Assembly (NCBI RefSeq): GCF_002846495.1
Contig: NZ_PJNE01000001.1
Location: forward strand, 1,860,001-1,924,000
DNA length: 64,000 nucleotides
Source of the DNA: Phycicoccus duodecadis
GTDB taxonomy: Bacteria; Actinomycetota; Actinomycetes; Actinomycetales; Dermatophilaceae
Direction of reading: 5' to 3'
The stretch's first letter is position 1; each line of letters starts with the position of its first letter. The notes below the pieces were generated by a model that saw nothing but the letters and a program-made list of their open reading frames with translations, had not been told where the DNA came from and did not search any database. This document shows, piece by piece, positions 8,360 through 16,461 of this stretch. The position numbers and the translations under genes were made by a program.

Positions 8360-9126
8360 GCGCCGCAGCGCCCCAGCGGCGCCTCGAGGGCCGCACCGCG
8401 CTGGTCACCGGCGCCAGCCGCGGCATCGGGCTCGGCATCGCCGAGCGGATCGTCGCCGAGGGCGGGCGCGTCGTGCTCACCGCCCGGGGCCAGGACGCCC
8501 TCGACGAGGCGGTCGCCCACCTCGGCGGCCCCGAGCACGCCGCCGCCGTCGCGGGCAAGGCTGACGACGCCGACCACCGCGCGGCCGCCGTGCAGGAGTG
8601 CCTCGACCGCTTCGGGTCCCTCGACCTGCTGGTCAACAACGCCGGCATCAACCCGGCCTACGGGCCGCTGATGGGCCTCGACCTCGGCATCGCGCGCAAG
8701 ATCGTCGAGGTCAACGTGGTCGCGGCCCTCGCGTGGACCCAGGCCGCCCACACCGCCTGGATGCGCGAGCACGGCGGCTCCGTCGTCAACGTCGCCTCGG
8801 TCGCCGGCATCAAGCCCGCCCCCGGCATCGCCATGTACGGCACCAGCAAGGCCGCGCTCATCCACCTCACCGAGGAGCTGGCCGTCGAGCTCGGCCCCGG
8901 GGTGCGGGTCAACGCCGTCGCGCCGGCCGTGGTCAAGACCGACTTCGCCAAGGCGCTCTACGAGGGCCGTGAGGAGGAGGTGGCCGCGCAGTACCCCCTG
9001 AAGCGCCTCGGCGTGCCCGACGACATCGGCAGCGTCGTGGCCTTCCTCCTCTCGGACGACGCCGGCTGGCTCACCGGGCAGACCGTGGTCGTCGACGGCG
9101 GGGTCACCCTCACCGGGGGCGTCTGA
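8356..9126 (+). CDS. SDR family NAD(P)-dependent oxidoreductase
   Basis: Classical short-chain dehydrogenase of 256 residues. The cofactor loop VTGASRGIGLG is near residue 18, NNAGINP follows at about 95, and the catalytic Ser, Tyr and Lys are seen in NVASVAGIK and MYGTSKAA. The family oxidises or reduces hydroxyacyl substrates, and in this operon a 3-hydroxyacyl-CoA or a hydroxy-acid dehydrogenase role is likely (inference). The start overlaps the thiolase stop by four bases and the stop overlaps the next start, implying coupled translation. Confidence 0.9.
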   Translation: MSAAAPQRRLEGRTALVTGASRGIGLGIAERIVAEGGRVVLTARGQDALDEAVAHLGGPEHAAAVAGKADDADHRAAAVQECLDRFGSLDLLVNNAGINPAYGPLMGLDLGIARKIVEVNVVAALAWTQAAHTAWMREHGGSVVNVASVAGIKPAPGIAMYGTSKAALIHLTEELAVELGPGVRVNAVAPAVVKTDFAKALYEGREEEVAAQYPLKRLGVPDDIGSVVAFLLSDDAGWLTGQTVVVDGGVTLTGGV

Positions 9127-10790
9127 TGGCGGACGTGGCGCCGGGCGCCTCCGGCGCCGTCGGGGTCGTCGTGACCGGCGCCGCCCACGGCATCGGCGAG
9201 GCCCTGACCCGCCGGATGGCCGCGGCCGGCCTGCGGGTCGTGGCGGCCGACGTCGACGGCGACGCCCTGGCCGAGGTCGCCGACTCCACCGGCGCCCACC
9301 CGCTCGTGGCCGACCTCGCCACGGACGCCGGCGTCACCGCGCTGGTCGAGGGGGCGCTCGCCCACCTCGGCGACATCGACGTCTGGTTCGGCAACGCCGG
9401 CATCGACCTCGGCGACGGGCTCGCCTCCACCGACGAGCAGTGGGCCCGCACGCACGACGTCAACGTGATGGCGCACGTGCGCGCCGCCCGGCTGCTGGTG
9501 CCCCGCTGGCTCGAGCGCGGGTCGGGCCGCTTCGTCGTGACCGCCTCGGCGGCCGGCCTCCTCACGATGCTGGGCAGCCCCACCTACTCGGTCAGCAAGC
9601 ACGGCGCGGTCGCGTTCGCCGAGTGGCTCTCGGCCACCTACCGCCACCGCGGCGTGGTGGTGCAGGCGATCTGCCCGCAGGGCGTCGCCACCCGGATGCT
9701 CGAGGCGGCCGCCGGCCTGCAGGAGATGCTGGGCCGCGACGACACCCGCACCCCCGCCGAGGTCGCCGACCTCGCGTTCGAGGCGCTGGCCCACGACCGC
9801 TTCTACGTGCTGCCCCACCCCGAGGTCGCGGGCTACTCCGCCGCCCGCGCCGCCGACCCCGACCGGTGGCTGGCCGGGATGAACCGCCTCCAGCGCAAGC
9901 TCGAGGACGCCGGCACCCTGCCCGGCCCCGGCGGGGCGCGCGCGAGGCGACCCGCACCGACTCGCCCGCCTGACCGCGTCACCGACCACACTGGGCGCTG
10001 GACCCACCGGCCGCCCCGACCCGCAAGGAGCACCATGAGCACCCCCCGCACCGCCGTCGTCACCGGAGCCGCCCGCGGCATCGGCGCCGAGGTCGCCCGC
10101 CGCCTCGCGTCCGACGGGATGGCCGTGGCCGTCGTCGACCTCGACGAGTCCGCCTGCCAGAGCGTCGTCGACGACATCACCCACGCCGGTGGCCGGGCCC
10201 TGGCCGTGGGCTGCGACGTCGCCGACGAGGCCGCCGTCACCGCCGCCGTCGAGCGCATCGCCACCGAGCTGGGCGCCCCCACCGTGCTGGTCAACAACGC
10301 CGGCATCATCCGCGACAACCTGCTCTTCAAGATGACCACCGACGACTGGGACGCCGTGATGAACGTGCACCTGCGCGGCGCCTTCCTGATGAGCCGCGCC
10401 TGCCAGGCGCACATGGTCGAGGCGAAGTTCGGGCGCATCGTCAACCTCTCGAGCACCTCGGCCCTCGGCAACCGCGGCCAGGCCAACTACGCCGCCGCCA
10501 AGGCCGGCATGCAGGGCTTCACCAAGACGCTCGCGTTCGAGCTGGGGCGCTACGGCGTCACCGCCAACGCCATCGCGCCCGGCTTCATCGCCACCGACAT
10601 GACCGCCGCCACCGCCGCGCGGGTCGGCATGGAGTTCGAGGCCTTCAAGGAGGCCGCGGCCAAGGAGATCCCGGTGGCGCGGGTCGGCCGCCCCGAGGAC
10701 ATCGCGCACACCGCGTCGTTCCTCTGCAGCGAGGGCGCCGGGTTCGTGTCGGGCCAGGTCATCTACGTGGCCGGCGGCCCGAGGGACTGA
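9126..10790 (+). CDS. Two SDR domains in one uninterrupted reading frame
   Basis: The open frame encodes two complete short-chain dehydrogenases in tandem (554 residues). The first, residues 1 to about 265, has VTGAAHGIGEA, a GNAGID variant of NNAG and catalytic YSVSKHGA. The second, from residue 304, has VTGAARGIGAE, NNAGII and YAAAKAG and resembles FabG-type 3-ketoacyl reductases. The 35-residue connector is Arg/Pro-rich and looks like translated intergenic DNA. The second domain has its own AAGGAG and ATG at 10035. A stop at 9971-9973 in another frame would end the first domain neatly, so a one-base indel or sequencing error may have joined two separate genes. A genuine fusion is also possible. 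Confidence 0.65.
   Translation: MADVAPGASGAVGVVVTGAAHGIGEALTRRMAAAGLRVVAADVDGDALAEVADSTGAHPLVADLATDAGVTALVEGALAHLGDIDVWFGNAGIDLGDGLASTDEQWARTHDVNVMAHVRAARLLVPRWLERGSGRFVVTASAAGLLTMLGSPTYSVSKHGAVAFAEWLSATYRHRGVVVQAICPQGVATRMLEAAAGLQEMLGRDDTRTPAEVADLAFEALAHDRFYVLPHPEVAGYSAARAADPDRWLAGMNRLQRKLEDAGTLPGPGGARARRPAPTRPPDRVTDHTGRWTHRPPRPARSTMSTPRTAVVTGAARGIGAEVARRLASDGMAVAVVDLDESACQSVVDDITHAGGRALAVGCDVADEAAVTAAVERIATELGAPTVLVNNAGIIRDNLLFKMTTDDWDAVMNVHLRGAFLMSRACQAHMVEAKFGRIVNLSSTSALGNRGQANYAAAKAGMQGFTKTLAFELGRYGVTANAIAPGFIATDMTAATAARVGMEFEAFKEAAAKEIPVARVGRPEDIAHTASFLCSEGAGFVSGQVIYVAGGPRD
10035..10790 (+). CDS. FabG-like SDR, probable independent start inside the fused frame
   Basis: This is the alternative reading of the downstream domain as its own 251-residue protein. 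The ATG at 10035 is preceded by a consensus AAGGAG with five bases of spacing, stronger than most ribosome sites in this window. The protein begins MSTPRTAVVTGAARGIGAE, a typical SDR N-terminus, and contains the Ser-Tyr-Lys triad (NLSSTSALG, YAAAKAG) and the C-terminal SGQVIYVAGG. Its stop overlaps the MaoC start by one base. The expected activity is NAD(P)H-dependent 3-ketoacyl-CoA or ACP reduction or the reverse reaction. Confidence 0.6.
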   Translation: MSTPRTAVVTGAARGIGAEVARRLASDGMAVAVVDLDESACQSVVDDITHAGGRALAVGCDVADEAAVTAAVERIATELGAPTVLVNNAGIIRDNLLFKMTTDDWDAVMNVHLRGAFLMSRACQAHMVEAKFGRIVNLSSTSALGNRGQANYAAAKAGMQGFTKTLAFELGRYGVTANAIAPGFIATDMTAATAARVGMEFEAFKEAAAKEIPVARVGRPEDIAHTASFLCSEGAGFVSGQVIYVAGGPRD

Positions 10791-11248
10791 TGGCGGTGCG
10801 CACCTTCAGCGGCATCGACGACCTGCGCACGGCCGTCGGCACCCACCTGGGGTACTCGCCCTGGCACACCGTGACCCAGGAGCAGGTCGACCTCTTCGCC
10901 GAGGCGACCGGTGACCACCAGTGGATCCACGTCGACCCCGAGCGGGCGGCATCCGGCCCGTTCGGCGGCACCATCGCGCACGGCTACCTCACCCTGTCGC
11001 TGGTGCCGATGCTGGTGTGGCAGGTCTACGCGGTCGAGGGGATCGCGATGGGGGTCAACTACGGCAGCGACCGGGTGCGCTTCCCGTCGCCGGTGCGCGT
11101 CGGCTCGCAGGTGCGCGCCGGGGTCGAGCTCCTGGCGCTCGAGCCGGGCGGCGGTGGCTTCCAGCTGCGGGCGCGCGTCACCGTCGAGGTCGAGGGCCAG
11201 GGCAAGCCCGGCTGCGTCGCCGAGGTCCTGAGCGTGCTCGTCCCGTGA
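10790..11248 (+). CDS. MaoC-like acyl-CoA hydratase/dehydratase
   Basis: Single hot-dog domain protein of 152 residues. The catalytic segment ATGDHQWIHVDPERA carries the Asp-His pair of (R)-specific enoyl-CoA hydratases, and GGTIAHGYLTLSL is the conserved helix that follows. It should add water to a 2-enoyl-CoA or remove it from a 3-hydroxyacyl-CoA. It overlaps the SDR stop at TGATG and the kinase start at GTGA. The pairing with SDRs and thiolase fits a complete beta-oxidation-like spiral. Confidence 0.88.
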   Translation: MAVRTFSGIDDLRTAVGTHLGYSPWHTVTQEQVDLFAEATGDHQWIHVDPERAASGPFGGTIAHGYLTLSLVPMLVWQVYAVEGIAMGVNYGSDRVRFPSPVRVGSQVRAGVELLALEPGGGGFQLRARVTVEVEGQGKPGCVAEVLSVLVP

Positions 11249-12294
11249 CGACCGAGACCCCGGGGCTCGACCCCGCCGCCCTCTCGGCCTGGTGGCGCGA
11301 GCACCTGGCCGGCGACCCGGCCACCGCGCTGGGCGAACGCGACCTCACCGCCACGCTCATCGCCGGGGGCAAGTCGAACCTCACCTACCGGGTCGGCGAC
11401 GGCGAGCGCACCTGGATCGTGCGGCGTCCGCCGCTCGGCCACGTGCTGGCGACCGCGCACGACATGGGCCGCGAGTACACCGTCATCTCGGCGCTCGGCC
11501 CCACCGCCGTGCCGGTGCCGGCCACGTACGCCCACGTCGAGGACGAGGCCGTCCTGGGCGCCCCGTTCTACGTGATGGCCGACGTCGCGGGGACGCCGTA
11601 CCGCACTGCCGCCCAGCTGGCCCGGCTCGGCCCCGAGCGCACCCGCGTCATCAGCGAGCGGATGGTGGACACCCTCGCCGCACTGCACGCCGTCGACCCG
11701 GCCGCGGTCGGGCTCGCCGACTTCGGCCGACCCGACGGCTTCCTGACCCGGCAGGTGCGGCGCTGGCGCGGGCAGATGCAGAAGTCGCTGACCACCGAGC
11801 GCCCGCTCGAGGCGCGCCTGGCCGACGCCCTGGCCGCCGGCGTCGAGACCGCCGAGGCCGAGGCGCGCCCCGGCATCGTCCACGGCGACTACCGGCTCGA
11901 CAACATCCTCACGAACGACGCCGACGAGATGGCCGCCGTCATCGACTGGGAGATGGCGACCCTCGGCGACACCCGCACCGACGTCGCGCTGCTCGTCCTC
12001 TACGGCCGCCTGGCCGAGCTCGCCCCCGGGGCCGTGGCCGACGCCGTGCGCGCACCCGGTCACCTCGACGAGGCCGGGATGCTCGAGCGGTACGCCGCCG
12101 CCTCCGGCACCGGTGCCCTCGACCTCGACTTCCACGTGGGGCTGGCCGCCTACAAGCTCGCGGCCATCCTCGAGGGCATCCACCACCGCTACCTCGCCGG
12201 GCAGACCGTCGGCGGGGGCTTCGAGGGGGTCGGCTCCGTCGTCGACCCGCTGCTGCGGGCGGGGCTCGACGCCCTGGCCCGACCGTCGCACTGA
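11245..12294 (+). CDS. APH/ACAD10-like phosphotransferase family protein
   Basis: Kinase-fold protein of 349 residues starting at GTG 11245, which overlaps the MaoC stop. It shows the Brenner motif VHGDYRLDNILTN with catalytic Asp and the metal-binding VIDWEMATLGD. This is the subfamily fused to an acyl-CoA dehydrogenase in vertebrate ACAD10/ACAD11 and found as a separate kinase in bacterial levulinate/4-hydroxyacid pathways, where it phosphorylates the 4-hydroxyl of a 4-hydroxyacyl-CoA. The dehydrogenase partner follows directly. A role on hydroxyacyl-CoA rather than antibiotic resistance is therefore likely. Confidence 0.85.
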   Translation: MTTETPGLDPAALSAWWREHLAGDPATALGERDLTATLIAGGKSNLTYRVGDGERTWIVRRPPLGHVLATAHDMGREYTVISALGPTAVPVPATYAHVEDEAVLGAPFYVMADVAGTPYRTAAQLARLGPERTRVISERMVDTLAALHAVDPAAVGLADFGRPDGFLTRQVRRWRGQMQKSLTTERPLEARLADALAAGVETAEAEARPGIVHGDYRLDNILTNDADEMAAVIDWEMATLGDTRTDVALLVLYGRLAELAPGAVADAVRAPGHLDEAGMLERYAAASGTGALDLDFHVGLAAYKLAAILEGIHHRYLAGQTVGGGFEGVGSVVDPLLRAGLDALARPSH

Positions 12295-12323
12295 CCACCA
12301 CCGCCGCACCCGAGGAGCACCCC

Positions 12324-13568
12324 ATGGACTTCGCCCACGACGCCCGCACCGAGGAGCTGCGCACCGAGCTGCTCGACTTCATCGGCAGCCACGTGGCCCC
12401 GGCGGAGCCGGCCTTCGTCGAGCAGGTCGCGGCCCTCGACGACCCCTGGGCCTGGTCGACGGTCCCGGTGCTCGAGGAGCTGCGGGCCGAGGCGCGGCGG
12501 CGCGGGCTCTGGAACCTGTTCCTGCCCGGCCAGACCGGCGGCGAGACCCTGGGGGCGGGCCTGACCAACCTCCAGTACGCCCCCCTGGCCGAGCTCACCG
12601 GGCGGCTGGGCCGGCTGGCCCCCGCGGCCCTGAACTGCGCGGCGCCCGACACCGGCAACATGGAGGTGTTGGCGATGTTCGGCAGCGCCGAGCAGAAGGA
12701 GCGCTGGCTGACGCCGCTGCTCGAGGCCCGCACCCGCTCGGCCTTCGCGATGACCGAGCCCGACGTCGCCTCGTCCGACGCCACCAACATCTCCACGGCC
12801 ATCCGGCGCGACGGTGACGAGTACGTCGTCAGTGGGCGCAAGTGGTGGATCACCGGGGCGATGAACCCCCAGTGCGAGATCTTCATCGTGATGGGCAAGA
12901 CCGACCCCGGCGCCGACCGGCACCGGCAGCAGTCGATGGTGCTGGTGCCGCGCGACGCCGAGGGCGTCGAGGTCGTGCGCCCGATGCAGGTGTTCGGCTA
13001 CGACGACCGCGAGCACGGCGGGCACGCCGAGCTGGCGTTCCACGACGTGCGCATCCCGGCGAGCAACCTCATCGGCGAGGAGGGCGCGGGCTTCGCCATC
13101 GCCCAGGCGCGCCTCGGCCCCGGCCGCATCCACCACTGCATGCGCGCGATCGGGGTGGCCGAGATGGCCATCGAGCTGATGTGCGCCCGCGCCTCGGAGC
13201 GGGTGGCGTTCGGCCGGCCGCTGTCGGAGCAGGGCGTCATCCGCGACTGGATCGCCGAGTCGCGGGTGCGCCTCGAGCAGCTGCGGCTGCTGGTGCTCAA
13301 GGCCGCGTGGCTGATGGACACCCAGGGCAACAAGGGCGCGCACACCGAGATCCAGGCCATCAAGATCGCGACGCCGGCCACGGTCGAGTGGATCCTCGAC
13401 AAGGCCATCCAGGTGCACGGCGCCGGCGGCATCTCGCAGGACTTCCCGCTGGCCGAGGCCTGGGCGATGAACCGCACGCTGCGCTTCGCCGACGGACCCG
13501 ACGAGGTGCACAAGAACGCACTGGCCAAGGCCGAGATGAGGCGCCAGGCGGCCGCCGCCGGTCGCTGA
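12324..13568 (+). CDS. Acyl-CoA dehydrogenase family protein (ACAD10/11-like)
   Basis: FAD-dependent enzyme of 414 residues. The start at 12324 is set by CGAGGAG just upstream. Family signatures include FAMTEPDVASSDATN, the RKWWITGA substrate/FAD segment, and QVHGAGGISQDFPLAEAW near the C-terminus. The position of the catalytic base reads ADGPDEVHK, with Asp rather than the Glu of medium-chain enzymes, as in the ACAD11 branch. Immediate downstream position to the APH-like kinase reproduces the two halves of ACAD10/11 as separate genes. It is the last gene of the operon. Confidence 0.9.
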   Translation: MDFAHDARTEELRTELLDFIGSHVAPAEPAFVEQVAALDDPWAWSTVPVLEELRAEARRRGLWNLFLPGQTGGETLGAGLTNLQYAPLAELTGRLGRLAPAALNCAAPDTGNMEVLAMFGSAEQKERWLTPLLEARTRSAFAMTEPDVASSDATNISTAIRRDGDEYVVSGRKWWITGAMNPQCEIFIVMGKTDPGADRHRQQSMVLVPRDAEGVEVVRPMQVFGYDDREHGGHAELAFHDVRIPASNLIGEEGAGFAIAQARLGPGRIHHCMRAIGVAEMAIELMCARASERVAFGRPLSEQGVIRDWIAESRVRLEQLRLLVLKAAWLMDTQGNKGAHTEIQAIKIATPATVEWILDKAIQVHGAGGISQDFPLAEAWAMNRTLRFADGPDEVHKNALAKAEMRRQAAAAGR

Positions 13569-13580
13569 CCGCGGTCAGCG
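13563..13580. terminator. Palindrome spanning both convergent stop codons
   Basis: CGCTGACCGCGGTCAGCG is a perfect 18-base palindrome. It contains the TGA of the acyl-CoA dehydrogenase and the TCA (minus-strand stop) of the FUSC gene, so the two genes end inside one symmetric element and are only six bases apart. It is a likely bidirectional terminator, although the stem is short. Confidence 0.45.
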
Positions 13581-15812
13581 CAGGCCGGTGGGTGCCGGGA
13601 CGGTCGTCGTGTGCACCACCTGCAGCAGGGTGGCGGCCAGGTGGTGCAGGTGGCGCACCACCGGGTCGTCGTCGGAGGCCGCGGCATCCTGGAAGAGCAG
13701 GTGGTCGGCCTCGGCCAGCGGCTCCTCGGCCGCGGGGACGGCCGACCCGGGCGGCTGCTGCGAGATCGCCCGCAGCGCCTCGGCCAGGTGTGCCACGGCC
13801 GCTCCGGTGGCCGCCGGGGCGACGAGCGGGCGGCGCTGCACGGCCACCACCAGGGCCCGGCACTGCGACACCGCCGCCACGTAGAGGCGCAGCCGCCGCG
13901 CGGTCCGCGGCCCCGCGCCCCCGAAGCCGACCTGGCGGGTGAGGGGTCGCGCGACCAGGGCGAGCCGCCGGGCGTCGTCGTCGAGCCGGCGCACCCGGGC
14001 GTCGAGGTCGACGGCCGCGCCGGCGGCGTCGGCGGCGTCGGCCTCCCCGGCCGCGGCGTGCTCCCCCACGCCGTCGAGCAGCGCGACCATCGAGTCCAGC
14101 ATCGCGTCGCGGGCGCTGCGCACGGTGGCGCGCGTCGACAGCGGCGCGAACAGCAGGGCCACCGCGATGCCGGCGACCACCCCGATGGCGGTCTCGCCCA
14201 GCCGCACCTCGAGCACCCCCACGCTGTAGGTGCCGATCAGCGTGTACATCTCGCCGAGCAGCACCGTGATGAAGAACGTCATGGCCGCCTGCGAGACGCG
14301 GGCCAGGTAGAAGGCCGCGAAGATGGACACCAGGATGATCGCGAGCACCAGCAGGTCGTGCCCGGCGGTGAGCCGCGCCAGCACCACGGCGCCGGCCAGC
14401 CCGACCACCGTGCCCGCGACGCGTGCGACGCCCTTGTCGATGGTCTCGAAGCGCGACCCGGTGCCGGTGAACATGATGAACGCGGTGATGACGGCCCAGT
14501 AGAAGCGCGTCGGCGACAGCAGCGTCCCCAGCCCGATCGCCACCACCCCGGCCATCGCCACCTGGACGGCCTGGCGGGTGGTCATGGACAGCCGGGTGAG
14601 CGGGTTCCACGCCGCGCCGGAGGCGGCGACGCCGCTCGCGACGGCCGCCGAGCCGGGCAGGCCGCCGAACGCCAGCGCCGACGCGGCTTCGAACTCCGCC
14701 TCGCCGGGGTCGACCTCCGGCGGCTCGTCGGCCGTGGCCTCGAACCGCAGGAACTCCTCGATGCCGTAGGCCAGGCTGCGCGCCCACCACCAGCCCTCGC
14801 CCCCGGCGGCCTGGACCTCGTCGGCGGACCGGCGCAGCTGCGCGCAGTCGACCAGCGCCGCCACGTCGAGCCGCGAGGCCAGATGGTGGGCGGCCGAGCC
14901 GGCCAGCGCACGCAGCACCGGCTCGGCATCCTGCAGGCGCACCGCAGCCCGGGCCACCCGCTCGGCCGCCGCCTGGGCCTCGATCAGCCGGCGCCGCAGC
15001 GCCGCGGCCGACCAGCCCTCGGGGACGGCCGAGCGGTCGGCCGACCAGGCGTCGACCAGCAGCGCCGCCTCGCCCAACCCGGCGCGGCGGGCGCGCAGCA
15101 CGCGCTCGGCCCGAGCCCGCTGCCGGGCGTTCGCGGGCGGGACGGCCAGCAGGTCGGCGGCCTCGCGGGCCACCGCGCGCCCCCGGGAGAAGAACGACCC
15201 CAGGGTGGAGTGCAGGATGCGGCGCGGGTTGGTCGACAGCACCGTCGTGCCGAGCAGGCAGACCCACGCCGACGCGACGACCGCGGCCAGCACGAGCTCG
15301 GGGACGAGGACCCACCGCGCCTTGAGGAAGGTCGCGAAGAAGAAGCCCATCCAGGTCATGAACCCGTAGAAGAACCACGCCCCGCCGAAGCGCCGCACCC
15401 ACACCGCGGCGAACAGCACCACGGCGAAGGCCGCCACCTGGAGCAGCCGATGGGTGTTGGTGAGGACCGCCAGCACCAGCCCCACCGTGACGGCGACCGG
15501 GAACCCCGCGGCGGCCGGCAGCTTCTCGCGGCGCAGCATCCCCGCCAGCGCGTTCGACCCGATCATCGCGACGACGGCGCCGAACAGGGTCATGGCGAAC
15601 GCGGCCGGCCCGGGGACGGCGAGCAGGCGGGCGACCAGCTGCAGCACCCCGATGGTGGTGCTGACGCCGACGACCACGGTGACGGCGGTGCGCAGCCGCC
15701 CGTAGCCCGGGTCGGAGGCGACGACGCGGTCGCGCGTGGTCAGCGCCCAACGGTGCAGGCGCTCCCCGACGCGCTCGGGGGCCGGCGGCAGCGGCACCTC
15801 GCGACCCGACAT
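13575..15812 (-). CDS. FUSC family inner-membrane protein (aromatic-acid exporter-like)
   Basis: Membrane protein of 745 residues with two blocks of hydrophobic helices, roughly residues 40-195 and 410-555, separated and followed by long helical cytoplasmic regions. This duplicated layout is typical of the fusaric-acid-resistance/YccS-AaeB superfamily. The second block carries the RFYWAVITAFIMFTGTGSR stretch characteristic of FUSC_2. Members export aromatic carboxylic acids or influence the envelope. No partner membrane-fusion protein is nearby, as expected for an actinobacterium. The substrate is unknown. Confidence 0.8.
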   Translation of the reverse strand: MSGREVPLPPAPERVGERLHRWALTTRDRVVASDPGYGRLRTAVTVVVGVSTTIGVLQLVARLLAVPGPAAFAMTLFGAVVAMIGSNALAGMLRREKLPAAAGFPVAVTVGLVLAVLTNTHRLLQVAAFAVVLFAAVWVRRFGGAWFFYGFMTWMGFFFATFLKARWVLVPELVLAAVVASAWVCLLGTTVLSTNPRRILHSTLGSFFSRGRAVAREAADLLAVPPANARQRARAERVLRARRAGLGEAALLVDAWSADRSAVPEGWSAAALRRRLIEAQAAAERVARAAVRLQDAEPVLRALAGSAAHHLASRLDVAALVDCAQLRRSADEVQAAGGEGWWWARSLAYGIEEFLRFEATADEPPEVDPGEAEFEAASALAFGGLPGSAAVASGVAASGAAWNPLTRLSMTTRQAVQVAMAGVVAIGLGTLLSPTRFYWAVITAFIMFTGTGSRFETIDKGVARVAGTVVGLAGAVVLARLTAGHDLLVLAIILVSIFAAFYLARVSQAAMTFFITVLLGEMYTLIGTYSVGVLEVRLGETAIGVVAGIAVALLFAPLSTRATVRSARDAMLDSMVALLDGVGEHAAAGEADAADAAGAAVDLDARVRRLDDDARRLALVARPLTRQVGFGGAGPRTARRLRLYVAAVSQCRALVVAVQRRPLVAPAATGAAVAHLAEALRAISQQPPGSAVPAAEEPLAEADHLLFQDAAASDDDPVVRHLHHLAATLLQVVHTTTVPAPTGLR

Positions 15813-15897
15813 CGTGCGGTCCGTTCCCTTCGGCTCACCTGCGTCCAGGAGCCGATGCTAGCCGCCGGGGGCAGGAGGCCAGGACGCCGCGGGCCGG

Positions 15898-16452
15898 TCA
15901 GGTGGGCTCGGGCAGCTTCCCGCTGCGCGCGACGTCGGGGTCGGTGCACGAGGCCAGGTCGAAGCAGCACGGACGGCGCTTGCCGTGGTCCATCTTGTCG
16001 ATGCTGACGCCCACCCGCTTGGCCCGGGTGTCGGGGTTGCGGGTGGCCCCGACCCAGCGCACCCACTCCCAACGGGCCATCGGCGTGATGTCGTCCCAGA
16101 TGTCGCGGATGTGCGCGGGCGCGGCCGCGAGCGCCGCGCCGAGGTCGCCCGGGACCGTCGGCTCGGGCCAGTCGTCGACCGCCTCGACCGCCACCTCGAC
16201 GACGTCACCCGGGGCGACGCCGGCCGCCGCGGCCAGGTCGTGGTCGACGCGCAGCCAGTGGCCGCGCCGGCCGTCGGGCTCGATGACCGTGCTGAACGCC
16301 CGCCCACCGAACGTGCCGGCCACCGCCACCTGGCCCCGCGACGGCAGCGCCCGGCTGGCCTCGGCGGGCAGGCGGACCAGCATCGTGGAGCCCACCACCT
16401 CGAGGCCGCCCGAGAAGGTCACCTCGGCGGTGGAGCGCGTCGTGCTCGCCAT
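15898..16452 (-). CDS. DUF1905 / YdeI-OmpD-associated family protein
   Basis: Small soluble protein of 184 residues. The first 90 or so residues form a DUF1905-type beta-barrel (MLVRLPAEASRALPSRGQVA, then GDVVEVAVEAVDDWPEPTVP), and the rest resembles the YdeI/bacteriocin-protection helical domain (PAHIRDIWDDITPMARWEWV, then AKRVGVSIDKMDHGKRRPC). Such proteins are common in actinobacteria with no established reaction. Two Cys residues in the tail RRPCCFDLASC are notable. It lies ten bases downstream of the end of no other coding frame and is followed by the FUSC gene at 86 bases. Confidence 0.72.
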   Translation of the reverse strand: MASTTRSTAEVTFSGGLEVVGSTMLVRLPAEASRALPSRGQVAVAGTFGGRAFSTVIEPDGRRGHWLRVDHDLAAAAGVAPGDVVEVAVEAVDDWPEPTVPGDLGAALAAAPAHIRDIWDDITPMARWEWVRWVGATRNPDTRAKRVGVSIDKMDHGKRRPCCFDLASCTDPDVARSGKLPEPT

Positions 16453-16461
16453 CGCTCCAGC

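Noticed and set aside
11245-12294. Aminoglycoside resistance kinase
   Set aside because: The fold is shared, but its place before an ACAD11-like dehydrogenase in a beta-oxidation operon points to an acyl-CoA role.
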